Source: Pseudactinotalea sp. HY158
GTDB taxonomy: Bacteria > Actinomycetota > Actinomycetes > Actinomycetales > Beutenbergiaceae
DNA length: 64,000 bases
NCBI RefSeq assembly: GCF_009660225.1
Contig: NZ_CP045920.1
Coordinates: 186,001 to 250,000, forward strand
Direction of reading: 5' to 3'
Part shown: positions 48,148 through 56,688 of the stretch, in pieces
How the letters are laid out: each line of letters starts with the position of its first letter
How positions within the stretch are numbered: position 1 is the first letter of the stretch
Program-made: the position numbers and the translations under genes
Notes under the pieces: generated by a model
Databases searched by the model: none
The model's input: only the letters and a program-made list of their open reading frames with translations
What the model was told of the DNA's origin: nothing

Positions 48148-48732
48148 ATGACCACACCGACGTTGAGCGCCCCCGTCCTGGCCGAATACATCCCCGGCCG
48201 CAGGGTCCGCGCGGTCGCGCTCGTGCTGACCGGCACGATCCTGCTGACGATCGCGGGCCAGGTCGCCGTTCCGCTTCCGTTCACGCCCGTGCCGGTCTCG
48301 CTGGCCACCGGCGCCGTGGTGCTCATCGGCGCGGCAATGGGTCCGGCGCTCGGGGCGAGCAGCGTGCTGCTCTACCTCGTGGCCGGCCTCGCGGGCGCCC
48401 CGCTGTTCGCCGATCAGGCCTCCGGCTGGGCGTTCGCCTCGTTCGGCTACATCCTCGGTTACATCCCCGCCGTCGTGCTCGCCGGAATGCTCGCGCGGCG
48501 CCGCGCCGACCGCAGCGTCGGGCGCACGATCCTGCTGACGGCGCTCGCCTCCCTGGCCGTGTACGCGCTCGGTCTCCCGTGGCTCATGGCGTTCCTCGGG
48601 GTCGACCTCGGCACCGGGCTCGCCCTCGGAGTCACCCCCTTCCTCATCGGCGACGCCGTGAAGATGGCCGCCGCCGCGATCGTGCTGCCCGGGGCGTGGA
48701 AGATCGCGCAGCGGGTCCGCGGCGAGGGGTAG
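48148..48732 (+). CDS. bioY: Biotin transporter substrate-binding subunit
   Basis: S component of an ECF biotin importer. 194 residues, six hydrophobic helices. Seen: VAVPLPFTPVPVSLATGAV, the BioY signature, then LGASSVLLYLVAGLAGAPLF, GYILGYIPAVVLAGML and LGVTPFLIGDAVKMAAAA. ATG 48148 is chosen for the GAGGA 7 bases upstream; ATG 48130 in the same frame is possible. No bioM/bioN energising genes are adjacent, so it either works alone or with a shared ECF module elsewhere. Its upstream region is the 10-bp repeat array. I see no BioQ/BirA-type palindrome. Confidence 0.92.
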   Translation: MTTPTLSAPVLAEYIPGRRVRAVALVLTGTILLTIAGQVAVPLPFTPVPVSLATGAVVLIGAAMGPALGASSVLLYLVAGLAGAPLFADQASGWAFASFGYILGYIPAVVLAGMLARRRADRSVGRTILLTALASLAVYALGLPWLMAFLGVDLGTGLALGVTPFLIGDAVKMAAAAIVLPGAWKIAQRVRGEG

Positions 48733-48750
48733 CCCGCCGACTCGAGCCCC

Positions 48751-48768
48751 GGCCGGGCCCACCCGGCC
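48751..48768. terminator. Bidirectional hairpin between bioY and the MarR gene
   Basis: GGCCGGG (48751-48757), loop of 4, CCCGGCC (48762-48768), in the 42-bp convergent gap. Confidence 0.5.
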
Positions 48769-48774
48769 CCGCCC

Positions 48775-49533
48775 TCAGCACTCCTCGTCGTCGGCGTGGA
48801 GCTTGCTCAGCAGGGCGTGCAACTGCTCCCGTTCGCGCTCGCTCAGCGGGGCGAACAAGTCCGCGGCGTTCGGGCGGCGCGCGGCCAGATCCTCGTGCAG
48901 CCGCGCGCCCGCCTCGGTGAGCTCGACCGCGGTCGCCCGCCGGTCGGTCGGTGAGGGGCGGCGCTGCACGAGCCCCTTCTCGCACAGCGCGTCGACGACC
49001 TCCGTGACGGAGCGGGCGGCGATCCGCAACCGGGCCGCCAGGTCCGAGAGCCGCAACTCACCCGTGCCGCGCCCGTGCTCGCGACAGTCGCCGCCTGGGC
49101 CCGCGTCGGCGCCGTCCCCGCGTGCCCGGCCGAGCCCATAGCCGCGCCCCTGATGCCCGGGCCCGCCGCCCTGATGCCCAGGCCCGCCGCCATGATGTCC
49201 GGGCCCGCCGCCGTGGCGGGCGATCATGAGGAACGCCCCCGCCTGGTGCGGCGTGAGCCCGTACGGCTTGAGCGCGGCCATCCGCGCCCGCCGGAGCCGG
49301 CGGGCGGTCGCCATGACGAGCCCGGCCAGGTCGGAGCGCGCCTCACCGGCGTGATCGGGCCCGCCGGCCTCGCTGGCGTGATCGGACCGCCCGGCCTCGC
49401 TGCGTGCGTCGGACCGACCGGCCTCGCCGTGTGCGTCGGAGCGCCCGGCCTCACTGTGTGCGGCGGACCGACCGGGTTCGCTGTGTGCGTCCGGCCGATC
49501 GGCCTCGTCCGATGTGCGGCTCGGCTCGCTCAT
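48775..49533 (-). CDS. MarR-family regulator with His/Gly-rich insertion
   Basis: 252 residues against about 150 in the family. Core: DLAGLVMATARRLRRARM, LTPHQAGAFLMIARHG, then after an insert RLSDLAARLRIAARSVTEVV (helix-turn-helix), LVQRRPSPTDRRATAVELT (wing with the conserved DRR) and a C-terminal dimerisation helix. The insert, about 55 residues between helices 2 and 3, begins with three GGGPGH units and has several His and one Cys. The N-terminus (residues 1-65) is a degenerate repeat of an EAGRSDA-type unit. GGAGGAG lies 9-15 bases before ATG 49533. Divergent from the ABC exporter, with a strong palindromic operator between, so it is the likely repressor of that exporter. Confidence 0.85.
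   Translation of the reverse strand: MSEPSRTSDEADRPDAHSEPGRSAAHSEAGRSDAHGEAGRSDARSEAGRSDHASEAGGPDHAGEARSDLAGLVMATARRLRRARMAALKPYGLTPHQAGAFLMIARHGGGPGHHGGGPGHQGGGPGHQGRGYGLGRARGDGADAGPGGDCREHGRGTGELRLSDLAARLRIAARSVTEVVDALCEKGLVQRRPSPTDRRATAVELTEAGARLHEDLAARRPNAADLFAPLSEREREQLHALLSKLHADDEEC
49147..49218 (-). repeat. Gly-Gly-Gly-Pro-Gly-His repeat in the MarR gene
   Basis: Three tandem 21-nt units coding GGGPGH followed by His or Gln, in the loop before the DNA-reading helices. Confidence 0.85.
49337..49510 (-). repeat. N-terminal EAGRSDA-type repeat in the MarR gene
   Basis: Five to six imperfect 24-nt units coding (H/R)SEAGRSD, before the conserved MarR core. Confidence 0.8.
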
Positions 49534-49594
49534 GCCCGGCTCCTCCCGCCTGATGTCGCACGTGTCACGCTCACCCTAGCCCATTGCCTGGTCG

Positions 49595-49615
49595 CCTCAT
49601 AGTGAGGTAGCCTCA
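49595..49615. promoter_or_regulatory. Interlocked palindromic operator and exporter promoter
   Basis: Three 5-bp arms alternate: CCTCA (49595-49599), TGAGG (49603-49607) and CCTCA (49611-49615), each separated by TAG. This makes two overlapping inverted repeats. The exporter -10 TAGCCT (49608-49613) lies inside, so a bound dimer would block transcription. A TAGGGT box on the minus strand (49573-49578) could serve the MarR gene. Confidence 0.75.
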
Positions 49616-49642
49616 CCAATGTTCCAGGAAGGGAGCACGCGC

Positions 49643-51562
49643 ATGCCCAGCACCACAGATCGACGAGCCGGTCGCCCCGACGCGCCCGCGGCTCCGCCGG
49701 ATGCCGGCCCCGGCCACAGGTCCCACGGCGCCGCGCGGGTGAGTGCGGCCGACCGCGAGCAGCTCGCCGAGCACCCGGTCTCGCTGCGCCGCGTCACCGC
49801 ACTCTTCCGGCCCTACCGCGGGCGCGTCGCCCTCGTCACCGTGCTCATCGCGCTCACCTCGCTCGTCGGCCTCGCCACCCCGTTCCTCATCAAGCGGGCC
49901 ATCGACGAGGCGATCCCCGGCCAGGACGTTCCCCTGCTCGTCGGCCTCGTCGCCGGGATGATCGGCGTCACGGTCGTCGCCGCCGTCTTCGGGATCCTGC
50001 AGACCTGGATCGCGACCGACATCGGCCAGCGGATCATGCACGCCCTGCGCACCGACGTGTTCACCCACCTGCAGCGGATGCCGCTCGGCTTCTTCACCCG
50101 CACCCGCGGCGGCGAGGTCCAGTCCCGCCTGACGAACGACATCAACGGCATGCAGTCGGTGGTGACCAACTCCGCCACCTCGATCGCCTCGAACGTGACC
50201 ACCGCGGTCGGCACGGCGATCGCCATGGCCGCGCTCTCGTGGCGCCTCTCCCTGCTCAGCCTCGTCGTGCTCCCGCCCGCGATCCTCATCACCCGCCGGG
50301 TCGCCCGCATGCGTCGCCGCGTCGCCGGCGCGGCCCAGCGCTCGCTCGCCGACCTGCAGACCCAGATCGAGGAGTCCCTCTCCGCCGGCGGCGTCCAGCT
50401 GTCGAAGACCCTCGCCTCGGGCGAGCAGCTCTCGGAGAGGTTCGCTGCGACGTCCCAAGGCCTGACCGAACTCGAGGTGCAGTCCCAGGTCGCCGGCCGC
50501 TGGCGGATGGCGAGCCTGTCGATGATCTTCGGCGCGATCCCCGCGCTCATCTACCTCATCGCCGGGCTGCCGGCGACGTCGGGCGGCATGACGATCGGCA
50601 CGCTCGTCGCCTTCGCCGGACTGCAGCAGAGCCTGTTCCGCCCCCTCATGGGCGTGCTCGGCGTCGGCGTGCAGGTCACCACCTCGATGGCGCTGTTCTC
50701 GCGCGTGTTCGAGTACCTCGACCTGCCGATCGAGCTGACCGACCCGGCCCACCCCGTGCCCGTGCCGCCCGGCCGCGGCCGGCTGCGCTTGGACGACGTC
50801 CGGTTCCGTTATCCGGGTGCGCTCACCGACGCGCTGGATCAGGTGGGCATGGACGTGCCGGCGGGCGCCACGGTCGGGATCGTCGGGGCCACCGGCTCGG
50901 GCAAGTCGACCCTCGCGGCGCTGCTGTCGCGCCTGCACGACCCGGACCGGGGAGCCGTGAGCATCGACGGGGCCGACCTGCGCGACCTGCGCCTGGCCGA
51001 CGTGGCGAGCCTCGTCGGGGTCGTCTCCCAGGACACCTACCTGTTGCACACCTCGATCGCGGAGAACCTCCGCTACGCCCGGCCGGACGCGAGCGACGCG
51101 GACCTCGTGGCGGCCGCGCGGGCGGCCCAGATCCACGACCTCATCGTCTCCCTGCCCGAGGGGTACGACACGGTGGTCGGCTCGCGGGGCTACCGCTTCT
51201 CCGGCGGGGAGCGCCAGCGGATCGCCCTCGCCCGCACGATCCTGCGCGACCCGCGCGTGCTCGTGCTCGACGAGGCCACGAGCGCCCTCGACACCGTGAC
51301 CGAACGGGCCGTCCAACGCGCGCTCGACGTCGTGAGCGCCGGCCGCACGACGGTGGTCATCGCCCACCGGCTCTCGACGATCCGCGCGGCCGATCAGATC
51401 CTCGTGTTCGATCACGGTCGAATCCTCGAGCGGGGGACCCACGACGAACTCCTCGCCGCCGCCGGCGCCTACGCCCGGCTCGTGGCGGAGGCGGAGATCG
51501 CCGGCACGGATCGCGTGCCCGATCGGGCAGTGCTCGCCGGAACCTCTGGCCGAGCCGGATAG
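49643..51562 (+). CDS. ABC exporter, fused membrane and ATPase domains
   Basis: 639 residues, homo- or heterodimeric half-transporter of the MsbA/Bmr type. Residues 55-330: six-helix exporter domain (LVTVLIALTSLVGLATPFLI, GGEVQSRLTNDINGMQ). Residues 365-615: ATPase with Walker A GATGSGKSTLAALLSRL, Q-loop VGVVSQDTYLLH, signature YRFSGGERQRIALAR, Walker B VLVLDEATSALD and switch VIAHRLSTIRAADQ. ATG 49643 is chosen over ATG 49619 because AGGAAGGGAG is 8 bases upstream and the predicted transcript start falls near 49619. Likely drug or toxic-compound efflux derepressed through the neighbouring MarR protein. Confidence 0.92.
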   Translation: MPSTTDRRAGRPDAPAAPPDAGPGHRSHGAARVSAADREQLAEHPVSLRRVTALFRPYRGRVALVTVLIALTSLVGLATPFLIKRAIDEAIPGQDVPLLVGLVAGMIGVTVVAAVFGILQTWIATDIGQRIMHALRTDVFTHLQRMPLGFFTRTRGGEVQSRLTNDINGMQSVVTNSATSIASNVTTAVGTAIAMAALSWRLSLLSLVVLPPAILITRRVARMRRRVAGAAQRSLADLQTQIEESLSAGGVQLSKTLASGEQLSERFAATSQGLTELEVQSQVAGRWRMASLSMIFGAIPALIYLIAGLPATSGGMTIGTLVAFAGLQQSLFRPLMGVLGVGVQVTTSMALFSRVFEYLDLPIELTDPAHPVPVPPGRGRLRLDDVRFRYPGALTDALDQVGMDVPAGATVGIVGATGSGKSTLAALLSRLHDPDRGAVSIDGADLRDLRLADVASLVGVVSQDTYLLHTSIAENLRYARPDASDADLVAAARAAQIHDLIVSLPEGYDTVVGSRGYRFSGGERQRIALARTILRDPRVLVLDEATSALDTVTERAVQRALDVVSAGRTTVVIAHRLSTIRAADQILVFDHGRILERGTHDELLAAAGAYARLVAEAEIAGTDRVPDRAVLAGTSGRAG

Positions 51563-51616
51563 ACGAAGGTAGCGTGAGCGCCTTCATCAGCCTTGCGATG
51601 GTGGAAGGGGCCGACG

Positions 51617-53335
51617 ATGGCGCTCACCTGGAGGAACCCCGCGAGTGGTCGCGGCCGCGGCATGATCGACACGCAGCTCGGCCCAGTCGGCCCGGAACTC
51701 GGCCCGGAACTCGGCCCGGAACTCGGCACGCAGTTGCGGCGCCGACCGCCGCGCGCGACGGGCGTGCTGGCCACGCTCTCTCTCCTCTCCATGCTGTTCG
51801 TGCTCGCCGGGGCATCGACGGCGACAGCCGCCTCGTCGGACATCACGAGCGCCGGCCCGCTCACGACCATCACGATCACGGACGACCTCAACTGCGCGGT
51901 CAACCACGCGGCCGACACCCGTCCGGAGTGGTATGAGGCCACCGCGTGCGGCACGCTCGTCGCGGTCGACGGCCACCTGTACGGTCCCGCCGCCATCCCG
52001 GCGGGCGGGTCGGCCACGGGCGTGGCGGGGTACGTGGCGTTCACGCCCGTGAGCCAGTCCGGACCGACCGGCTCCGGGAGCGCGGCCTCCCCGTATGCAG
52101 TCACCACGGTCGTCGATCTGGGGGAGACCGGGATCCGCCTGACCCAGACCGACAGGTACGTCGTGGGCGAGGAGACCTACCGCACCGACGTCTCGCTCGC
52201 GAGCACGAACGGAAGCGCCTACTCCGCGATCGTCTACCGGGCCGGGGACTGCTACCTCCAGAACGACGACGTGGGCCGGGGCCGGATCGACTCCGGCGGC
52301 GTGCCGGTGTGCCAGGCGCGGGCAGGGTCGGACAACCCCGACCGGATCGAGGCGTTTTATCCGCTCACCGCCGGCAGCAACTACATCGAGGCGTTCTACG
52401 ACGACATGTGGGCCGCGGTCGGTGCCATGACGAACCTGCCCGACACGTGCGTGTGCACCGGAGAGCACGACAATGCGGTCGCGATCAGCTGGCCCGTCGA
52501 GCTCGCGGCCTCCGGGACCGCGACGACCCTGTCGAGCCTGACGATCTTCTCCCCGCTCGGGGCCACCCCGGTCCGGTTCGCGAAGACGGCCGACGACGAC
52601 GCCGTGACCGTGCCCGACCAGGCGACGAGCGGCTACACGATCACCATGTCAAACGAGGGCGCCGTCGAGCGGACCCTCACGAGCATCACCGACACCCTGC
52701 CGGCCGGCTTCGCCTACGACCCGGGATCGACCACCGGGGCCACGACGACGGATCCGGCGGTCTCCGGACAGGAGATCACGTGGACCGGCACGTTCACGGT
52801 CCCGGCCGCCACCGAGGCCGGGCCGGGCACGCTCACCCTGCACTTCGGCGTGACCCTGCCGACCGTCGCGGGCACCTACACGAACTCCGTCGGCGGCACG
52901 GGCGAGGGCGTGACCGTCATCGCGGCCGACGGAACCGCGCCGATCACGATCACCGTCGCGGGCGAACCGACCGAGTCGCCCACCGAGACGCCGACGGAGA
53001 CCGAGTCGCCGACCGAGCCGCCCACGGAGACGGAGTCGCCGACGGAATCGCCGACCGGGACCGAGACGCCCACGCAGTCCGAATCGCCGACGGAATCGCC
53101 GACCTCGACGGGCGGCGGGTCCGGCACGGGTGGCACGGAGGGCACGTCGACTGGCGCCTCCGGCACCTCGTCCGGCACACACGCCTCCGGCACGGCTGGG
53201 ACATCCGGAACGCCGATGCCCGACACGGGCACCTCGCCCGACGCGGCGCTCATCGCGGCCGGCACGCTCCTACTCGGCGGGGCCGCGGCGATGACCCTCG
53301 CGCGGGTGCGACGCGCGCGCTCGATGGGCCGCTGA
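51617..53335 (+). CDS. Sortase-anchored surface protein with DUF11-like domain
   Basis: 572 residues. N-terminus: a 12-nt repeat coding Gly-Pro-Glu-Leu before a signal segment (TGVLATLSLLSMLFVLAGAS). Body: a Cys-containing beta-rich domain (residues 85-330, function not recognised), then a DUF11-like repeat (FAKTADDDAV, YTITMSNEGAVERTLTSITD, LPAGFAYDPGS). Next a Pro/Thr/Glu/Ser stalk (52965-53110), a Gly/Ser/Thr linker, a sortase-like MPDTG, a hydrophobic helix and RRARSMGR. GGAAGGGG lies 6 bases before ATG 51617. TAGCGT at 51570-51575 may be its -10. Probably adhesin or wall structure; no enzyme motif seen. Confidence 0.82.
   Translation: MALTWRNPASGRGRGMIDTQLGPVGPELGPELGPELGTQLRRRPPRATGVLATLSLLSMLFVLAGASTATAASSDITSAGPLTTITITDDLNCAVNHAADTRPEWYEATACGTLVAVDGHLYGPAAIPAGGSATGVAGYVAFTPVSQSGPTGSGSAASPYAVTTVVDLGETGIRLTQTDRYVVGEETYRTDVSLASTNGSAYSAIVYRAGDCYLQNDDVGRGRIDSGGVPVCQARAGSDNPDRIEAFYPLTAGSNYIEAFYDDMWAAVGAMTNLPDTCVCTGEHDNAVAISWPVELAASGTATTLSSLTIFSPLGATPVRFAKTADDDAVTVPDQATSGYTITMSNEGAVERTLTSITDTLPAGFAYDPGSTTGATTTDPAVSGQEITWTGTFTVPAATEAGPGTLTLHFGVTLPTVAGTYTNSVGGTGEGVTVIAADGTAPITITVAGEPTESPTETPTETESPTEPPTETESPTESPTGTETPTQSESPTESPTSTGGGSGTGGTEGTSTGASGTSSGTHASGTAGTSGTPMPDTGTSPDAALIAAGTLLLGGAAAMTLARVRRARSMGR
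51675..51737 (+). repeat. Gly-Pro-Glu-Leu 12-nt repeat
   Basis: Three exact units GGCCCGGAACTC with flanking degenerate ones, in frame, before the signal segment of the surface protein. Confidence 0.9.
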
Positions 53336-53354
53336 CCCGGCGTAGGCGGCAACA

Positions 53355-53390
53355 GGCAGGGCCCCGATGGATCGCCGCCGGGGCCCTGCC
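53355..53390. terminator. Strong bidirectional terminator
   Basis: 12-bp perfect stem GGCAGGGCCCCG (53355-53366) with its complement (53379-53390), loop of 12, in the convergent gap between the surface protein and S4 genes. Confidence 0.75.
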
Positions 53391-53432
53391 CGCTGTGTGA
53401 CGGTGGGTCGGGGCGTCGAATGGCGCTGCGGA

Positions 53433-53648
53433 TCAGCCCTCGGTGCGCACCGAGTACGTCTCGCCCTCGACGCTCACCCGTGCGCCGGAGCGGACCTGCG
53501 CTCCCCGGCGGACCTCCACCGCGCCGTTGACGAGCACGTGACCGGACTCGACGAGATGGCGGGCGTGCGCGCCGTCCTGGGCGGCGCCGGCGAGCTTGAG
53601 GAGTTGCCCCAGGCGGATGGACTCATCGCGGATCGTGATCTCGGGCAT
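53433..53648 (-). CDS. S4-domain RNA-binding protein
   Basis: 71 residues consisting of a single S4 fold: IRLGQLLKLAGAAQDGAHAR, HLVESGHVLVNGAVEVRRG and ARVSVEGETYSVR. Small proteins of this type (YbcJ/YaaA-like) bind structured RNA or ribosome intermediates. ATG 53648 has TAGGCT 6 bases upstream (53655-53660), whose first three bases double as the patatin stop codon, so it can be made from a leaderless transcript. Confidence 0.88.
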   Translation of the reverse strand: MPEITIRDESIRLGQLLKLAGAAQDGAHARHLVESGHVLVNGAVEVRRGAQVRSGARVSVEGETYSVRTEG

Positions 53649-53654
53649 GGGCTC

Positions 53655-53660
53655 AGCCTA
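53655..53660 (-). promoter_or_regulatory. Leaderless promoter -10 (S4 gene)
   Basis: TAGGCT, then GAGCCC, then ATG. The TAG is also the stop of the patatin gene. Confidence 0.55.
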
Positions 53661-55211
53661 GGTCGTGGCCGAGCCGGTCGGCCACGTCGGGGCGAGCTCG
53701 ATCGGGTACGGGTGACGCTCCCATTCCCGCCACCAGCGGTCGGCGTCGTGCGGCAGCTCGCTGGCCGGGGCACTCTCGAGGAGCGTACGTAGGTGCAGCT
53801 TGAGCTCGCCGATGCGGAGCAGGTCGTCGTCCAGTTCCTCCGGGTCGAGGACCACCTCGTCGTCGTCCTCGGGTGGGGCGAACAGTCGATCCTCGAGCGC
53901 CCACAGCTGGCGCCGCAACTCGATCACGTCGTGCGTCGTGCTCTGTCGATGCGCACCGGCCCCGGTCATGACGTCCCGGGCGCGCAGGTACCCGTAGTCG
54001 GTCGCAATGCGGATGAGGCCCGGATCGACGGTGAGCATGTCGTGCACCTCGATGAGCGGGGCGATGACGGTCGCGCCGCGGGCGCGGGCGGCGTCGACCT
54101 GCAGCCGCTGGAGCTCATCGGGCAGGATCCCGCTGGCGGTGCGCATGATGATCGAGAGGATGTCCCGCTCCGCATAGGACTCCTCGGGTGCGGGCCCCGG
54201 CGGGCTGGAGACGATCGCGATCACCTCGTCCGCGCCCATCTCGTAGGCGATCGCGACCGGCAGGTTCTCACGCATGCCGCCGTCGACGTAGTGCTCCCGG
54301 CCGAGCTTGATCGGAGGGAAGATCCCCGGGATCGCGCAGGAGGCCGTCAGGGCGTCGACGATGTCGACCGGGCCGAGGCCGGCGAGCGGCCGGTCGTCGC
54401 GGTCGTGCAACTCCCCTCGGCCCGTGATGTAGTGCAGCTCGCCGCTCTCCAGGCTCACCGCGGTGATCCGCAGCTTGACCCGGGAGGCCGCGAGCCGGAC
54501 CGGGTCGAACACCTGCGGCTCGAGCAACGCCTCGACGATCGGTCCGGGCCGGAAGGCCGAGCGCTCCCGGCCCACCCCGCGGATGATCATCTCCAGGTCG
54601 GATGTGGCCCGGGCGCCCTCCCACAGCGCCGTGAGCGTCTCGACCGGGGAGATCGTGTGGTTCTTCACGGCCACCTCGGCCGCGGGCGTACCGGCCGTGC
54701 GGGCGGTGCCGGCAGTGGCGGCGATGTCGTTGTCGGTGGGGCCGCGGCCGAAAGCGTGGCTCAGGGCGGAGGAAAGCGTCTGGGTCAGGCTCGCCCGTCC
54801 AGGCCTGGCCTGCCGCAGCGCGATCACCCGCATCCACGTGGGCAGGTGGGCACGCAGCCGGGCGTACCAGGCCAGTTCCGTGAAGATGTCGGAGGAGGAG
54901 GTCATCCCCGACCAGATCCGGTCGACCTCCGCCAGCGCCCGGCGCTGCCCTTCGTGGGTGCCATGCTGGGCCAGGGCCGCCGCGAGGATCGAGCCGGCCG
55001 AGGTGCCCGAGACGACGTCCGGGGTGATGCCCTCGACGTCGTAGAGGTAGCGCAGGGCCCCGAGCTGGAAGCTGGCGCGCGCGCCGCCGCCCGAGAGCGC
55101 GAGACCGAGGACGCGCCGGTGGTCGTGGCGGTGCCGCAGGTTCGATCGGGCTCCCTCGACCGCTCCCGCTGAGGCGGTCCGGACGGTCGACAGCCAGCGC
55201 GGGACCTTCAT
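53658..55211 (-). CDS. Patatin-like phospholipase
   Basis: 517 residues. Patatin fold with oxyanion loop LSGGGARASFQLGALR (residues 40-54), nucleophile elbow GTSAGS with Ser71, and catalytic Asp in the DGG motif (YVDGGMRENLP). Predicted serine acyl hydrolase acting on phospholipids. No signal peptide or membrane helix, so probably cytoplasmic or peripheral. The middle holds a short Thr-Ala-Gly stretch (near 54680-54715); the acidic C-terminus (residues 430-470) lies outside the fold. TATCCT precedes ATG 55211 at leaderless spacing. Confidence 0.9.
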   Translation of the reverse strand: MKVPRWLSTVRTASAGAVEGARSNLRHRHDHRRVLGLALSGGGARASFQLGALRYLYDVEGITPDVVSGTSAGSILAAALAQHGTHEGQRRALAEVDRIWSGMTSSSDIFTELAWYARLRAHLPTWMRVIALRQARPGRASLTQTLSSALSHAFGRGPTDNDIAATAGTARTAGTPAAEVAVKNHTISPVETLTALWEGARATSDLEMIIRGVGRERSAFRPGPIVEALLEPQVFDPVRLAASRVKLRITAVSLESGELHYITGRGELHDRDDRPLAGLGPVDIVDALTASCAIPGIFPPIKLGREHYVDGGMRENLPVAIAYEMGADEVIAIVSSPPGPAPEESYAERDILSIIMRTASGILPDELQRLQVDAARARGATVIAPLIEVHDMLTVDPGLIRIATDYGYLRARDVMTGAGAHRQSTTHDVIELRRQLWALEDRLFAPPEDDDEVVLDPEELDDDLLRIGELKLHLRTLLESAPASELPHDADRWWREWERHPYPIELAPTWPTGSATT

Positions 55212-55217
55212 GGTGTG

Positions 55218-55223
55218 AGGATA
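55218..55223 (-). promoter_or_regulatory. Leaderless promoter -10 (patatin gene)
   Basis: TATCCT, then CACACC, then ATG. Confidence 0.6.
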
Positions 55224-55280
55224 GGCGCTCCGGGGCCCGGTCGCCCAGGGGATGGCCGCTGCGCCGGCGGGCGCGCCAAC

Positions 55281-56600
55281 TCAGTCCGCGGCCGGGCGGG
55301 CCTCGTAGTGCCGCCGGAGGGTCGGCGCGCCGGCGAGGGCGAGGAGCGCGCCGAGGACCGCCGCGGCCACGACCACGAGGTAGCCCGAGTGGGCACCGAC
55401 CCGGTCGACGATCAGCCCGGACATCGAACTCCCCGCCGCGACCCCCACGCCGATCGCGGTCGAGACCCACGTGAGGCCCTCGGTCAACCGTGCCCGCGGA
55501 ACGAGCTCCTGCACGAGCGAATTGCCCGCGATGATCGTGGGGGCGATCGCCAGCCCCGTCACGAGCATGACCGCGAACACCGCCACGAGGTGATGGGTCA
55601 CGATGAGCAGTCCGCTGCCGAGCGCGAGCGCGCCGAGGCTGATCACGAAGCGCTTCCACACCGGGGTCACGAAGGCGTGCGTGCCGTAGAGCAGTCCCGC
55701 GACGAGCGAGCCCGTCGCCAGCGCCCCCAAGACCACCCCGGCCCACGACTTCTTCCCCAGTTCCTCGGTGTAGCCCACGGTGGCGACGTCCGCCGCACCG
55801 AAGACCACCCCGAGGAAGACGAACACGACGCTCACGAGCAGGATCGGCGCCGACCGGATGACGCTCCGGCCCGCAGACCCCGGAGCCGCCATGCCCCGCG
55901 TGTCTGCCGTGTCCGCAGTGTCCGCAGTGCCTGCCGTGTCTGCCGTGTCCGCCGGGTCCGCGTCTGCTTTGCCCGATCCGCCCGATCCGCCCGATTCGCC
56001 GCCGCCGGCCGGTGGCTCGGTGCCGCGCTGGGCGAGGAACCAGTAGCTGCCGATCCCGGCGGCGACGATCCCGGTGACCAGCCCGAACACGGGCGAGACC
56101 TCGGTCGCGAGGAACGTGGCCACGACCGGCCCGAGCGCGAACGTCAACTCGTCGAACACGGACTCGAGCGAGTACGCGGTGTGCAGTTCCCGCGGATCCG
56201 ACACGAGTGCGTTCCAGCGTGCCCGCACGAGCGCGGGCACCGAGCCCACGGCCGCCCCGGCGAGGGCGGCCGTCACGAAGAGCCACGCCGCGGGCGCGCG
56301 GATCGCCGCGAGGTAGGTCAGCGCCGTGAGGCCGAGGAGCGCGAGCGTGATCGCCGGCCGCATGACGCGCGCCTGACCGTGCCGGTCCACGAGGACCGCG
56401 AGCCGCGGGGCGCACAGCGCCTGGGCGATCGTGTACACGGCGGCCACCCCGCCGGCCACCGCGTAGCGATCGTAGGCGGAGGAGATGAGCAGCACGATCG
56501 CGATCGTGACCATCGAGATCGGCAGCCGCGCCAGCACCCCGGCCGCCGAGAAGCCCGCGGCGCCCGGATGGCGCAGAATGGTCCGGTACGGTCGAAGCAC
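55281..56600 (-). CDS. MFS transporter
   Basis: 439 residues, 12 predicted membrane helices, substrate unknown (often labelled sugar or drug efflux). Seen: AAGFSAAGVLARLPISMVTIA in helix 1, LAVLVDRHGQARVMRPAI (MFS loop 2-3), GLAIAPTIIAGNSLVQELVP and LTEGLTWVSTAIGVGVAAGS. Between helices 6 and 7 a 45-residue cytoplasmic loop is Gly-Ser then Asp-Thr-Ala repeats (55891-55990). GTG 56600 follows GGGAGTGACACC. Divergent from the GT4 gene across 88 bp. Confidence 0.85.
   Translation of the reverse strand: MLRPYRTILRHPGAAGFSAAGVLARLPISMVTIAIVLLISSAYDRYAVAGGVAAVYTIAQALCAPRLAVLVDRHGQARVMRPAITLALLGLTALTYLAAIRAPAAWLFVTAALAGAAVGSVPALVRARWNALVSDPRELHTAYSLESVFDELTFALGPVVATFLATEVSPVFGLVTGIVAAGIGSYWFLAQRGTEPPAGGGESGGSGGSGKADADPADTADTAGTADTADTADTRGMAAPGSAGRSVIRSAPILLVSVVFVFLGVVFGAADVATVGYTEELGKKSWAGVVLGALATGSLVAGLLYGTHAFVTPVWKRFVISLGALALGSGLLIVTHHLVAVFAVMLVTGLAIAPTIIAGNSLVQELVPRARLTEGLTWVSTAIGVGVAAGSSMSGLIVDRVGAHSGYLVVVAAAVLGALLALAGAPTLRRHYEARPAAD
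55891..55990 (-). repeat. Asp-Thr-Ala 9-nt repeat in the MFS central loop
   Basis: About nine units coding Asp-Thr-Ala or close variants (GAC ACG GCA, GAC ACT GCG), preceded by Gly-Gly-Ser units. Confidence 0.9.
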
Positions 56601-56688
56601 GGTGTCACTCCCGACGTCATGATGGATCAGGCCGGCGGCGGGAACCCCATCTCATCGGCGGCGACCCGACCCGGAACGAGGAGGAGCG

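Noticed and set aside
52649-53182. A minus-strand Arg/Gly frame opposite the surface protein
   Set aside because: It mirrors the Pro/Thr/Glu stalk of the sense gene and has no start signal or motif.
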